A stretch of 64,000 nt of DNA from Microglena sp. YARC (Eukaryota; Chlorophyta; Chlorophyceae; Chlamydomonadales; Chlamydomonadaceae), in the NCBI GenBank assembly GCA_022414725.1, contig CM039464.1:23649532-23713531 (forward strand), written 5' to 3'. Position 1 is the stretch's first letter, and every line of letters starts with the position of its first letter. Positions 1 to 12,160 of this stretch are shown piece after piece. A program made the translations under genes and the position numbers. The notes under the pieces were generated by a model. The model did no database searches. It saw only the letters and a list, made by a program, of their open reading frames with translations, and had not been told where the DNA came from.

Positions 1-1100
1 CACGCACCATCCAGTTTATTTGTACCACGCACCATCCAGTTTATTTGTACCACGCACCATCCAGTTAGTTGTACCACGCACCATCCAGTTTATTTGTACG
101 CACCACCATCCGTCACGCACCATCCCTTTGTACCACGCACCATCCATTTATTTGTCCACGCACCATCCAGTTTATTGTACCACGCACCATCCAGTTTATT
201 TGTACCACGCACCATCCAGTTTATTTGTACCACGCACCATCCAGTTTATTTGTACCACGCACCATCCAGTTTATTTGTACCACGCACCATCCAGTTTATT
301 TGTACCACGCACCATCCAGTTTATTTGTACCACGCACCATCCAGTTTTATTTGTACCACGCACCATCCAGTTTATTTGTACCACGCACCATCCAGTTTAT
401 TTTGTACCACGCACCATCCAGTTTATTTGTACCACGCACCATCCAGTTTATTGTACCACGCACCATCCAGTTTATTTGTACCACGCACCATCCAGTTTAT
501 TTGTACCACGCACCATCCAGTTTATTTGTACCACGCACCATCCAGTTTATTTGTACCACGCACCATCCCCAGTTATTTGTACCACGCACCATCCAGTTTA
601 TTTGTACCACGCACCAATCCAGTTTATTTTACCACGCACCAGTTTATTCAATTTATTTGTACCACGCACCATCCAGTTTATTGTACCACGCACCACTTGT
701 ACCACGCACCATCCAGTTTATTTGTACCACGCACCATCCAGTTTATTTGTACCACGCACCATCCAGTTTATTTGTACCACGCACCATCCAGTTTATTTGT
801 ACCACGCACCATCCAGTTTATTTGTACCACGCACCATTCCAGTTTAGTTTTTGTACCACGCATCCATCCAGTTTATTTGTACCACGCCACCATCCATTTG
901 TACACCATTTATTTGTACCACGAGCACCACGTACCACCACATCCAGTTTATTTGTATCCCACGCACCATCCAGTTTATTTGTATTTTACCACGCCACCAT
1001 CCAGTTTATTTGTACCACGCCACCATCCAGTTTATTTGTACCACGCACCATCCAGTTTATTTGTACCACGCACCATCCAGTTTATTTGTACCACGCACCT
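1..1100. repeat. 25-bp minisatellite array
   Basis: About 43 head-to-tail copies of a 25-bp unit (core CACGCACCATCCAGTTTATT plus TGTAC) run from the window edge to about 1100. Copies are nearly identical in the middle and degrade near 860-1000 by small indels. Because 25 is not a multiple of three and the unit lacks stops, three overlapping long plus-strand reading frames appear; they are artefacts of the repeat. The array continues past the left edge. Confidence 0.95.
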
Positions 1101-1480
1101 GTGCTTCTTTCAAGGGGTCAAATATTACCCAGCCGAATGGGAAGAGGCCTGACAGTACGCAGAGCCTTTTCTTTCAGCTCTGAAAACATGTTTAAATTCA
1201 AATTTTGAAATAAAAAAGAAAAAACGTGTGTACTCAAATTTTATATTTATTTTTATTAATGCATCTGCGCTTCTCTCAAGGTGTCTCAAACGGTACCCAG
1301 CTGGCTGGGAGAGGAGGAGGGATAGTACGGCAAGCCTCTTCAAATTTTGAAGAAGAAACGAAAACAAGTTTGTTTTCAAATGTGATATTTATTTGTATCC
1401 TCGCACCTGCTCTGCGCTCCAGCTGCCAAACGTTACCCAGCTGGATGGAAGAGGGGTGAGAGTGCATTGAGCCGCTTCAT
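1101..1480. repeat. diverged copies of the 168-bp tandem family
   Basis: Three degenerate units share the landmarks CTTCTCTCAAGG, a TTACCCAGCTG block, and a T-rich block of TTCAAATTTTGAA. The same family is seen in clean form at 2340-3215 and again at 4340-4850. Confidence 0.75.
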
Positions 1481-2300
1481 TAATCACTGGAAAAACGTTA
1501 TTAATTCAGATTTGAATAAAAAAAGAAAAAAACGTTATATATAAAACAGTGCATTGAGCCGCTTCATTCATCACTGGATAATAAAAACGTTATTAATTCA
1601 GATTTGAATACACAAATAAAATAACGTAATGCATATAAGAGAGAGCATTGAGCCGCTTCATTAATCACAGGTTTCAACCAATCTAATAGAACTAATAATA
1701 CAAGTTTAAGGGATTTTTGGCGCAAGTTATTAGGTCTCCCAGAAGAAAAAGCTTAGTCAACGTAGTTATCACGCATTAAGTCAACGAAACCTGGATAATA
1801 CAGACGTTATCAGATGTGAAATGATTATTATGATTATTATTAAATGTCAAATAATTCATTTATCACTGGATAATGAAGACGTTATCAGATGCCAAATGAT
1901 TATTATGATTACCCGTTATGATTTCGATTATGATTGTTATTATGATTATTATTACATGTCAAATAATGTCAAATAACTCATTCATCACATGGATACTTAA
2001 GACGTTATCAATTATGATTATTATTACATGTCAAATAATTCATTTATCACTGGATAATACAGACGTTATCAGATGTGAAATGATTATTATGATTATTATT
2101 ACATGTCAAATAATGCATTCATCACTGGATACTAAAGACGTTATCAGATGTCACATGATTATGATTATGATTATTATGATTTGTATTAAATGTCAAATAA
2201 TGCATTCATCACTCAGCATCACTGGATATAATAAACGTTATCAGATGTTAATAAAATTTAAAACAGTAACTTTATTCCATATCGATTATACTCTCTAGAA
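1480..2300. repeat. AT-rich tandem repeat (about 75 bp unit)
   Basis: Degenerate tandem units contain CACTGGATAATACAGACGTTATCAG-type sequence followed by ATTATTATGATTATTATT and ATGTCAAATAATTCATT. Unit length drifts and no coding potential is convincing. Confidence 0.75.
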
Positions 2301-2339
2301 TCCAGCATCTTTAAAGTTTGTATTTAAAAGTTGTTAGTA

Positions 2340-3215
2340 GCCACTCACCCGTGCTTCTCTCAAGGGGTCAAATATTACCCAGCTGAATGGGAAGAGGCGT
2401 GACAGAGTATGCAGAGACTTTTCTTTCAGCTCTGAAAACACGTTTTGAATTCAAATTTTGAAATAAATAAAAAAAGGTTTTGTACACAAATTTTATATTT
2501 ATTTTTGTTAATGCACCTGCGCTTCTCTCAAGGGGTCAAATATTACCCAGCTGAATGGGAAGAGGCGTGACAGAGTATGCAGAGACTTTTCTTTCAGCTC
2601 TGAAACACGTTTTGTATTCAAATTTTGAAATAAATAAAAAAAGGTTTTGTACACAAATTTTATATTTATTTTTGTTAATGCACCTGCGCTTCTCTCAAGG
2701 GGTCAAATATTACCCAGCTGAATGGGAAGAGGCGTGACAGAGTATGCAGAGACTTTTCTTTCAGCTCTGAAAACACGTTTTGAATTCAAATTTTGAAATA
2801 AATAAAAAAAGGTTTTGTACACAAATTTTATATTTATTTTTGTTAATGCACCTGCGCTTCTCTCAAGGGGTCAAATATTACCCAGCTGAATGAAAAGAGG
2901 CCTGACAGAGTACGCATAGCCTTTTCTTTCAGCTTTGAAAACACGTTTTGTATTCAAATTTTGAAATAAAAATGAAAAAACGTTTTAGTTACTCAAATTT
3001 ATATTTGTTTTTATTAATGCACCTGCGCTTCTCTGAAGGTGTCAACGTTACCCGGCGTGATGGAAAGAAAAGTGAGAGAGTACGCCGAGCCTCCTCGTTA
3101 AGCACTGAAAAAACGTGTTTTATTCAAATTTGAAAAAGAAATGGAAAAAGGTTTGTACACAAATTTTGAAGAAGAAAATGAAAAACGTTTTTAATTCAAA
3201 TTTGAAGCAGGAAGA
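2340..3215. repeat. 168-bp tandem repeat, clean copies
   Basis: The landmark GCTTCTCTCAAGG recurs at 2351, 2519, 2686 and 2854, giving a spacing of 167-168 bp, then once more near 3029 in diverged form. Each unit has a GC-balanced half (CAAATATTACCCAGCTGAATGGG) and an AT-rich half. This looks like a satellite-type array rather than a gene. Confidence 0.9.
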
Positions 3216-3224
3216 TGACAAATG

Positions 3225-4139
3225 GGAAATATCTGGTACCCCGTCCAAAAAGTTGGAAGAGTCAAATAAGGGGTGGGGGGGGGACCCTGGAAATTTAGAT
3301 AAAACCTAGCCTATGTTGTGGCAGATCATCTCCTTTAGTACCCTGCATTTTTAAAACCCTGAGACTGTTGTGGAATGTTTTTAAACACGGCCTGAACACG
3401 ATTACAAATTAATACAATATGCAACCTAGATATCTCAATAATTCAGCTTCCCGGAGCCTCCTTATAGTTCCTTTCCATCCTTCAATACCCTTTATATCTG
3501 ACTTGCCCAGTATTGGCATGAAAACTGCATGGGCTTGCTACATGAAGCCCACCAAAAGTTTTAAATGTAACGCCCACCTGCGCCCACCATCATTATGTCA
3601 GCTTCATGGTGCCCTAGTTGCTTTAGTTTGGGCTGAATTGCGAGCCAGGGGAGCTGCCTTGAAGCTGCTGCCTGTAGCCTACAATAAAAGTTATGTCTCG
3701 AATCGTTGTATGGGTCTGTATGGGTCCATAAACGAACTGTTGCGGCCTCGCGAATCCAATTGCCGACCGAGCACAAACAGGACATGTGTCGTCGTCGACG
3801 TCGTCGTCGTCGTCAGGCACCAGGCGGCTATCAGCCAGGTCCACATGCTCCACTTGCTGCCTCTTGGACGGACTTTTGTTGTGAATAGTCTCTTCAATGG
3901 TCGCATTCGACTCTGCAGTTCTATTAGATATGTCCATGCCAACCTCGAACCAGGATAAGCAGGAGATCACCGGTAAAATAAGGTTTTGAACTTGAACTCG
4001 AACTCGAACTCGAAATGGAACTTGAATTACATAGCAGGTGGCTAAATACTATGGAATTAGCACGCATGCATCGAAACAAAGTCGTTGCGCTTATCCAGAG
4101 GCGAAATGGAGCAGTGAGGAAAAAAGATAGAGAAAAGTT

Positions 4140-4177
<38 letters not shown>

Positions 4178-4330
4178 ACCCTGCGACAAAAACCTCAGAA
4201 TGGCACCAGACCCGGGGGTATCGATATATCACGAGATCCCCTAACGGAAACAAGTTCCCGCTACCCTGACACGGACTGTGCCTGGCTTTCTATGGCTCCT
4301 GTCATCCTCCTGTTTGGAGCAAAAGATTAA
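3225..4330 (+). repeat. dispersed ~1.1 kb repeat, copy 1 (inverted partner at 9210-11510)
   Basis: Sequence from TCTGGTACCCCGTCC to about CTTTCTATGGCTCCTG is present in reverse complement at 9210-11510. Shared blocks include CATGAAGCCCACCAAAAG, a GAGCCAGGGGAGCTGCCTTGAAGC block, GACCGAGCACAAACAGGACA and a (CGAACT)n stretch near 3990. The copy ends in a ~36-base poly-G at about 4142-4176. The 179-aa open frame at 3419-3958 shows no recognisable domain. It is probably a non-autonomous mobile element of unknown class. Confidence 0.75.
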
Positions 4331-4339
4331 AAAAACGTT

Positions 4340-4850
4340 TTGTACAGGTTTTGCATTGCAATTTTAATTGTATACACGCACCTGTGCAGCTCTAAAGGTG
4401 TCAAACGCCACCCAGCTAGATGGGAGAGGTGTGATTGAGTACACCGAGCCTCTTCCTTCAGGGCTGAAAAAACATTTTGTGGCCAAAATTTGAAGAAGAA
4501 AATGAATAACGTTTTGTTTTCAAATTTTTATTTATATTTGTATCCACGCACCTGCGCAGCTCTCAAGGTGTCAAAGGTTACCCAGCTGGATGGGAGCGGG
4601 TTGAGAGTACGACGAGTCTCCTCCTTCAGCACTGAAAAACGTGTTATATTAAAATTTTGAAAAAGAAAATGGGAAAAAATTGTATCCAAATTTTGAAGCA
4701 AAAAATAGAAAAAAATTGTATTCAAATTTTAACTGTATACATGCACCTGTGCAGCTCTCAAGGTGTCAAAGGTTACCCAGCTTGATGGGAGCGGTGTGAG
4801 AGTACGGCGAGCCTCCTCCTTCAGCACTGGATAATCAAAGGTTGAGCCGT
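4340..4850. repeat. 168-bp tandem family, third block
   Basis: Three units with CTCTCAAGGTGTCAAA, TTACCCAGCTGGATGGGAG and a T-rich tail resemble those at 1101-1480 and 2340-3215. The block lies just right of the dispersed repeat, suggesting that repeat inserted into a longer original array. Confidence 0.75.
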
Positions 4851-4979
4851 TATGAGCCACCAAGCACGGCACACACCTGCGGAGACAATATTAGAGTGTC
4901 CGATGTTGCAGAAGCGGCGCTGGCGGTGATGGCGGGGGGTGGCAGTGTTTAGAGCTTAAAATGGTTAGCAGTTAGGACT

Positions 4980-6320
4980 GAAGTTCCAGGGTTTAGAGGA
5001 TAGGGGACAGTTATACTTTACAAATGGTCGCCTGCTTGTCGCACACTCAGATTTGATGAAGTCAATCATCTTGCATTGAGTTTAGGGTTAAGGGTTTGGG
5101 TTTTGGGTCTAGATTTTGAGCCTAGAGATGGTCACCAGGGTACTTCCATTGACCAAATTGGCCAGCGCTTTGCGCACTTGAAAGCAAAAAAACTGCGCTT
5201 TGTAGTGCAAAAAGCGCAAAAATTGCTTGCTGCGCCCGCACGGGGGTGCAAAAAACTGCGCGAAACGCGCAGTGGGGCTCAAAGAGGCAGCGAGCCAGCG
5301 CGCAAAAGCGCGCGCTAGGAAGTACCCTGAAGGTCACCAGCTAGTTCCACACTCAGTTTTTTTGGGGGGGGGGGGGAGCCCCCATGTTTACCCATTTGTC
5401 CGTTTGTCCAACCGAAAAACCTGAAGCCCGACACGTCAGCCAACGGTTGCGTAACTAACTCGCTTCGGTCTGCTCCATTGTTGCCACCTTTCGTTCCGTT
5501 GCCATCACACTCCGCCAATTTTCCGCGTCGCTTGCGTCGCTGCTTAGGACTTGTTTTAGTTTTGAAAGGACTTTAACCCCAGGAGGTGGGTCTCCCGACA
5601 CAAACCAGCGACACGGAGGACTTCAGTTCGAATGGTGGTTGCCCCTCCTTACGCTTTGATGAGAACAAATAACAATCCTTTTGCATTGGGTGTATAGTTC
5701 AGTTTTGTTTTGGGAGAAGATTTTGTTTTTTGGGGGGGGGGGGGGGTCTGTTTTGGGTCTGTTTTGGGTTTTGAGTTTGGGGATGGTCACCTGCTCGTCG
5801 CACACTCGTTTTTGATGAAGGCAATCATCTTGCTTTGAGTTTAGGGTTCGTGGTTTTGGGTTTTGGGTCTACTCTAAGTTTTGGGCATGTTTAGGTCTTG
5901 TTGTCTGTTTTGTTTTGTTGGGTCTTCTGGGTCTGTTTTGTTTTTTGGGTCTGTTTTGGTTTTGGGGTTTGTTTTGGTTTGTGGGTCTGTTTTGGGTTTT
6001 GAGCCTAGGAATGGTCACCTGCTTGTTGCACACTCGTCTTTGATGAAGTCAATCACCTTGCTTAGTTGTTTAGTGGTCATTAGCACTTATGTTTTGTTAG
6101 AGCCTAGGAATGGTCACCTGCTTGTTGCACACTCGTCTTTGATGAGATTAATCACTTTACTTAGAGTTTAGGGTTCATGGTTTGGGGTTTGGGATCTTCT
6201 CTAGGTTTTGGGTCTGTTTTGGTTTGGGGGTTTGTTCTAGTTTGTGGGTCTGTTTTGGGTTTTGAGCCTAGGGATGGTCACCTGCTCGTCGCACACTCCT
6301 CATTGATGAAATCAATCATC
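4980..6320. repeat. tandem units with telomere-like G/T tracts
   Basis: Five or so units share GAGCCTAGGAATGGTCACCTGCT, a CACACTC block, TTGATGAAGTCAATCATCTTG and a following GAGTTTAGGGTT plus GGGTTTTGGGTCT stretch. Single TTTAGGG words occur but never in a true telomere run. No gene is seen here; the short open frames are repeat-derived. Confidence 0.75.
5340..5560. repeat. dispersed repeat with GACACGTCAGCCAACGGT core, copy 1
   Basis: A block of about 200 bp runs from a poly-G/GAGCCCCC start through TTTGTCCGTTTGTCC and GACACGTCAGCCAACGGT to CTCCGCCAATTTTCCGCGTC. Similar copies occur at 55130-55345 and 56280-56580, so it is a short interspersed family of unknown class. Confidence 0.75.
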
Positions 6321-7470
6321 TTGTGAAGCGCTGTTCCACGTGTGGATTTGGGCTTGCAAACCTGGCCTGGCCTGATACCTGTACAAGGGGGGGCGAGGAA
6401 TTGAGTTAGAGAGACAGCTGGCGGTTGGGTCGGGTGGGGTTGGGTTGGGTGGGCTGGGTTGGGTTGAGTTGGGTTGGGTTGGGTTGGGTTGGGCGTGGGT
6501 TGGGTGGGGTGGGGTTGGGTGGGTGGTGGCATGGGTTGGGTGGGTTGGGTGGTCATGGGGTGGGTGGGGGTAGGTGGTGGTGGGGGAGGGGGAGGGGGGC
6601 AAAGGTGAGAAGGGATGAGGTAGAGAGGCAAATGGCCTGGGTACCTGTACAAGGGCACAAGGAATTGAGTTGAGAGAGAAAGCTGGCGACGAAGCTGTGG
6701 GAGGTGGGTGGGCGTGGGTGGGTGGGTGGGTTGGGTGGGTTGGAGTGGGTAAAGGAGGGTGGGAGGGGGTCAAAGGTTAGGAGGGATGAGGTAGAGAGGC
6801 ACATGGCCTGATGCCTTGTACAAGGGCAATGAGAAGAGAGACAGCTGGCGACCGAAGCTGTGGGGTTGGGTGGGTGGGTGGGTGGGGGTGGGGGTGGGGG
6901 AGAGGAGGGTGGGAGGTGGTCAAAGGTGAGGAGGGATAAGGTATAGAGGCACATGGCCTGATGCTTGTACAAGGGGCACGAGGAATTGAGTTAAGAGAGA
7001 CAGCTGGTGACCGAAGCGTGGGGATTTGGGTAAGGGGATGTGGGGGGTGGGTTGGAATGGGTGGGGAGGGGGGGAGGGGGGCAGAGGTGAGGAGATGAGG
7101 TAGAGAGCCATTATGGCCTGATTCCTGGACAACGGGCGCGAGTTAGAGAGACAGTTGGCGACCAAAGCTGTTGGTTGGGTAGGGGTTTGGGGGGGTGGGG
7201 GGTGGGGGCGTGGGGGGGGGTGGATGGTTGGGTTGGTGGTTGGGGGAGGGTGGTAGGGGTCGAAGGTGAGAAGGGATGAGGTAGAGAGGCACATGGTCTG
7301 ATGGCGTGTACAAGGGCATGAGTACTAAGTTGGAGAGAGACAGCTGGCGAGCCGAAGGTGTGGGGTTGGGTGGGTGGGCGTGGGTGGGTAATATAATAAA
7401 TATAATAATATGAGGGGTGAGGTTGAGGGGGCGGCCTGTTTGCTTGCACTGGGGGCAACCACCTTCTCCT
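6320..7470. repeat. G-rich higher-order repeat
   Basis: Six or seven units of roughly 160-200 bp each contain GATGAGGTAGAGAGGCACATGGCCTG, a TGTACAAGGGCA word, GAGAGACAGCTGGCGACC and then a (GGGTT/GGGT)n tract of variable length. The minus-strand proline-rich frames are translations of the G tract and not genes. Confidence 0.85.
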
Positions 7471-7860
7471 TCAACAGACTACGATTACAACTTTATTTAA
7501 CCTGATCCATTACTGATCAGTCACATCATTACTATAAACTCTAAATCCATACAAATCATGCTTACCTAATATATAAGCAATTGGCTCACGTCCATTTTTG
7601 GAATTACATAAGATCCCAGGAATTGTTTTTTATGCTCAAGAATAATTAAAAAAAAAAAAAATTATAGTTTAAATAATTTCAAATCACTTATCAAACTCAG
7701 CCTGTGTACCGGGATCATTTAATAAGTCCTAGGAAGCGTCGCAAGTGAGGCGTAAATTTGGTGGAGAGTGTTGGCTATTAGAAACAACAGGGTGGCAAGA
7801 ATGAGCATGACCAAAGCCAGTTAGTTATTACGATAGTAACGAATGGCTTGGCTGACATGT
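7471..7860. other. gene-free stretch
   Basis: AT-rich unique-looking sequence with a short poly-A near 7650. I see no coding region, RNA gene or clear repeat. Confidence 0.5.
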
Positions 7861-8065
7861 CAGGCTTTGTCTCAGTCGTCGATCGGTCAGACAGACAGAC
7901 AGACGGACGGACAGACTAACTAACGGACATACAGACAGACAGAGGAGGGGGGCAAAGGTGAACCTAGGGGCTATGATCTATCATGCATGTGACTAATAAT
8001 AAATGATGTATCATGCAGGTGAATAATAAATAATATAATAATAATAATAATAATAAATGATGTAT
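7860..8065. repeat. GACAGACAGACG and AATAAT microsatellite block with inverted partner at 57600-57750
   Basis: A (GACA)n stretch is followed by AGGTGAACCTAGGGGCTATG, ATCATGCATGTGACTAATAAT and an (AAT)n run. The same words occur in reverse complement at about 57600-57750 inside a PRMT10 intron, so this is a copy of one dispersed element. Confidence 0.7.
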
Positions 8066-9125
8066 CTCCATTTAGGTGCCTAAGTCTGTGGTGAGCATGA
8101 ATCGCTGGTTTAGCCTATGGCCTCCAGTCCAAAGACAAATATTTGTGGCATAAAGTTGCCCAACCACATCAGTTCATTATATAAATACTCAAATTTGAGT
8201 TTGCTCAATTGGTGGGAACCAGGTCAAGTGAAACATGCTAATTTCTTTACTATGGGCTTCCCTAAGTTAAATCACCTTTTTCATAAAGATGATTTTAAGG
8301 TCTATCGCGCGCTCAAACAAATTCCAGTTAAATAAAAAGTAGATGTCCCTATTGCTCACACCTTCATTTACATGTCATTGGTGATGCAGGTTGTGGATAC
8401 GGTAGCGTACAGGCGGATAGGGCAGTACACAGAGCCAAAAATCACTGTTAATTTGCATTCGTGGTGTCCTATCTCATATACGTAGCTGCATAGACTCATT
8501 CTGCCTCATTCTGAATTTCAGTTTTGCTTAAATAGGCATGAAGAATAACTCAAAACATTTGTTTTCAAATTTCAAATTTCAAATCACAAATTTTCAAATA
8601 AATTCAAAACAAAGCTTGTTTTTTTGAACTTTTCTTCAAACGTCCACATCTGAAGTTAGATTTGTATTTGGGTAATGGGAGGTGAAATCTCAAGTTGGGG
8701 AGGAATTGGGTCTAAGGGGGTGAATTTTCGAGTTGTACTGCTATTCCAGTAAATTCCGAGGCCGAGGGCTGAAGCGCAGCCTCTGACCTTGTGACAGAGG
8801 GTTCGATACGCCTTTCATCCCGCGGAAACTTCAGTCGCGGAGCTCGCGGCGACCCCGTACCGCGATCTCGTTGAAGTCGATTCAAGCTTCTTGTACATCT
8901 CATGTACTGCCAGCCGGACTCCCGAGCTGTGGCTGCTCGCGGCTAGAATGCGGAATGCGAACAGAAATTAGCTGCTGCGCCTAGCTGAGCATTTGCGAAC
9001 AATATGATCAACTCAGAATTTCATTTACCCGAAGCAGTTGGGGTCGTGTAGGAACCTTGAATCACAATAGCGATTCAACTTAGGGCGTTTTAGGACTTCA
9101 GCACTCATGGAGATATCACGCATGT
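8066..9125. other. intergenic, no supported gene
   Basis: A 72-aa plus frame at 8117-8335 has no recognisable domain. Sequence near 8550-8640 is AT-rich with repeated TTCAAATTTC words, and 8700-8950 is GC-rich without a convincing frame. Nothing else can be supported. Confidence 0.4.
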
Positions 9126-9130
9126 GAATA

Positions 9131-9166
<36 letters not shown>

Positions 9167-9235
9167 CATAACTTTAATAATAATAATGATGTATCATGCA
9201 TGTGATAATAATAATAATAATAACAGTAGGCTGCC
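9126..9235. repeat. (AAT)n microsatellites
   Basis: Two AATAAT runs flank TGATGTATCATGCATGTG. They abut the end of the inverted dispersed repeat that follows. Confidence 0.85.
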
Positions 9236-9284
9236 AGGAGCCATAGAAAGTCGGCAACGTCCCCCCAAACCCCCCCCACCCAGT

Positions 9285-9317
<33 letters not shown>

Positions 9318-11510
9318 ACCCCCCCGGCCCCCCCCCCCCGCCACCCCCCCACTTTTTCCTATTTTTTCCTGCTGCTCCATTTCATCTCTGAACGCTCCAC
9401 TGAAGATGGCAACGCCTACGTCTGGAAGAACAATGCACGACTCGTTCTAACACGCGTTCTAATCATACTTTTCTAGACACCTGCTATGTTAATTCAAGCT
9501 CGATTTTGAGTTCGAGTTCGAGTTCAAGTTCGAAACCTTGCTGTACCGGTGATCTGCTGCTTATCCTGGTCTGAGTTTGGCATGGATGTATCAATTAGCA
9601 CTGCAAAGTCACAATGGGACCATCGAGGAGTCTATTCACGACGAAATTCCGACTCCAAGAGGCCAGCCATGTCGACCTGAGAGATAGCACCTGCTGTCTG
9701 ACGACGATAACGGATGCACATGTCCTCTTTGTGCTCAGTCGGCAACTGATTTCGCGGGGTCGAAACAGTTTGAGCAAAAAGTTCTGCATGGGTACTCAGG
9801 CGAAAATCCCTCCATGTCAGTGTGGGAGGTTGGACAGCTACTGATGATGCCACCAACACCCCGCTTGTGTGCCTCACTGCCCAGCCACCATATGGAAGTA
9901 CGGAATGGAGTCCCACCACAAGGGAAAGCACAGTGTGTGTGGCCCAAGTACCCCAATTGGGGATTACGAGGTGGCACACATGGCGGTTGTGATGAGCAAG
10001 TTGAAGCCTCGCCAGCCTCGACTAGTTTTCTGTCTGAATGTGCATGTTGGGGACCAGAGCAAGTTGAAGGCCTAGATAGGGGCTTAACCAACCTAATATA
10101 GCTTTATTGTGTATCAGAGAGACCATTTCCATGTTCTAGTTGCTCCGTACTCAGATGCAATTCAAGCTTCTAGGTGTGGTACTAGAGAGTCAGCAGCAGA
10201 GCAATTCATGCTTCTAGTTGTGTACCTCAGAGGCAATTCAAGCTTCTCAGGTGTGTATCAAGAGCAGATCAATTCATGCTTCTAGTGTGTACTCAGCAGC
10301 AATTCAAGCTTCTAGGTGTGTACTCAGAGCAATTCAGAGTCAATTCAGGCTTTAGTTGTGTACTCACGAAGTCATCAAGCTTCTAGGGTGTACTAAAGAG
10401 CAGGCAGCAATTTCATGCTTCTAGTTGCTGTACTCAGATGCAATTCAAGCTTCTAGGTGTGTACTCAGAGGCAGAGCAATTCATGCTTCAGTTGTGTACT
10501 CAGAGAGCAATTCAAGCTTCTAGGTGTGTTACTCAGAAAGCAGAGCAATTCATGCTTCTATTGCTGTACTCAGGCATTTCAAGCTTTCTAGGTGTTCAGA
10601 GCAAGCCAATCATGCTTCTCGTGTTACTCAGAAGCCAATTCAAGCTTCTAGTGTGGTGTAACTCAGATCAGATCAATTCATCTCCTGATACTCAGACAAT
10701 TCAAGCTTCAGTGTCTATGTATCCCAAGAGCGAGCAATTCATGCTACTCCTTCTCGTGTGTACTCAGAGCAATTCAAGCTTCTCTAGTGTGTACTCAGAC
10801 AAGCAATTCATGCTATTATTGAATGTACTCAGAGCAAATTCAAGTTCTAGGTGTGTAACTCAGAAGAGCAATTCATGCTTCTCAGTTGCTGTACTCAGAG
10901 CAATTCAAGCTTCTAGGTGTGTAACTCAGAGCAGAGCAATTCATGCTTCTAGTTGTGTACTCAGAACTTGAGCAATTCAAGCTTCTAGTTGTACCTCAGA
11001 AGCCGGCGAGCAATTCATGGACCCTTACAGGCCATAAATGATTCGAGACATAGCTTTTATTTCAGCTAGCACGGCAGCAGCTTCTAGGCAGCTCCCCTGG
11101 CTGGCTATCAGCCCAAATTAAAGCATGCTAGTGCACCTTGAAGCTGACATAATCATGGTGGCGCAGGTGGCGTTCACATTTACACCTTTTGGTGGGTTTC
11201 ATGTAGCAAGCCCATGCCAGGTTTCGGCAATACCAGGCAAGTCAGCTATAAAACATGTTAAAGGAAAGCAAGGAACTATAAGGAAGCTGAAATATTGAGT
11301 TATTAGGGTGCATTTTGGATCTTTTGTTAATCGTGTTCAGGTCAATGTTTAAAACAAAAACATCCACACATTCCCTGGGATTTGAAAATGCAGAAAATAG
11401 AGAATTGATTTGCCACAAACATGGCTAAGGTTATCCAAATTTTGTGGGGTAGGGTACCCCCCCCCGCCCCCCCCCCCCCCCTTTTTGACTATTCCAACAT
11501 TCTGGGTTGA
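9210..11510 (-). repeat. dispersed repeat copy 2, interrupted
   Basis: This is the reverse complement of 3225-4330. Matching blocks are 9210-9400 (poly-C counterpart of the poly-G end), 9500-9790 and 11015-11510. Between them, 9795-11010 holds about 1.2 kb absent from copy 1, including a tandem array at 10140-11010. Either this copy carries an insertion or copy 1 lost it. The 95-118 aa frames at 9735-10101 are unrecognised. Confidence 0.7.
10140..11010. repeat. noisy tandem repeat around GCAATTCAAGCTTCTAGG
   Basis: Alternating GCAATTCAAGCTTCTAGGTG and GCAATTCATGCTTCTAGTTG half-units, each followed by TGTACTCAGA, recur roughly every 30-35 bp. Single-base insertions and deletions are frequent, which could be real decay or uncorrected long-read error. 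Confidence 0.85.
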
Positions 11511-12160
11511 TACGAATATTTTCTTAATCGTCATACCTCCCTATAGTTAAAATAATAAAAATATTATCATGCATCGTGAATCAATCAATAATAAATGAGC
11601 TACAATGCACACGTGAATATAATAATAACAATAACGTATCATGCATTGAATTATCATAATCATAATCATCATCATCATCACATCATCATCATCATATAAT
11701 AATAATAATAAATAATCGAGGGGGCAAAAACAAATCTCTACCCCATGCAATTTTTCCTACAGAGGCTGTAGTTTACCACCACCCACCCACCCACCGCACT
11801 CCCGGAACCCACTTGAGGCCATTATCTCCTCCACAATAAAATTAGGGGGTCAAGTACGGGTGCATTTTGTAAAACTTTATCAGCCCTATCTACATGTGCT
11901 GCTCTACAGAACCATGCACCCATGGGGGCAAGAAAAATCATATAAGACAATGAAATCACGCTTGTGGGACACACAAGACAAGCATATCATCACCATCAAC
12001 TGTACATAGAGTAGCCTGGAGTTTAGGGCCCCAGCCCCTAACTTGCCATAGACTATAAATTACTGCTTGCCTCTCTTAATCACGCATGTCACCATACGAA
12101 TCACATGCTCGACTATTACAACCTTCACCTAGACGACCCAACCTTTTTATTTTCCTAGAG
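11511..12160. other. intergenic with AAT/ATC microsatellites
   Basis: Runs of (ATC)n and (AAT)n occupy 11640-11720. The remainder (11720-12160) shows no gene or repeat that I can identify. Confidence 0.5.

Noticed and set aside
20..1208. Three overlapping 275-379 aa plus frames
   Set aside because: They are translations of a 25-bp minisatellite without stop codons in three frames.
6278..7458. Proline-rich minus-strand frames of 115-153 aa
   Set aside because: Derived from the GGGTT/GGGTG tandem tract; composition follows the repeat.
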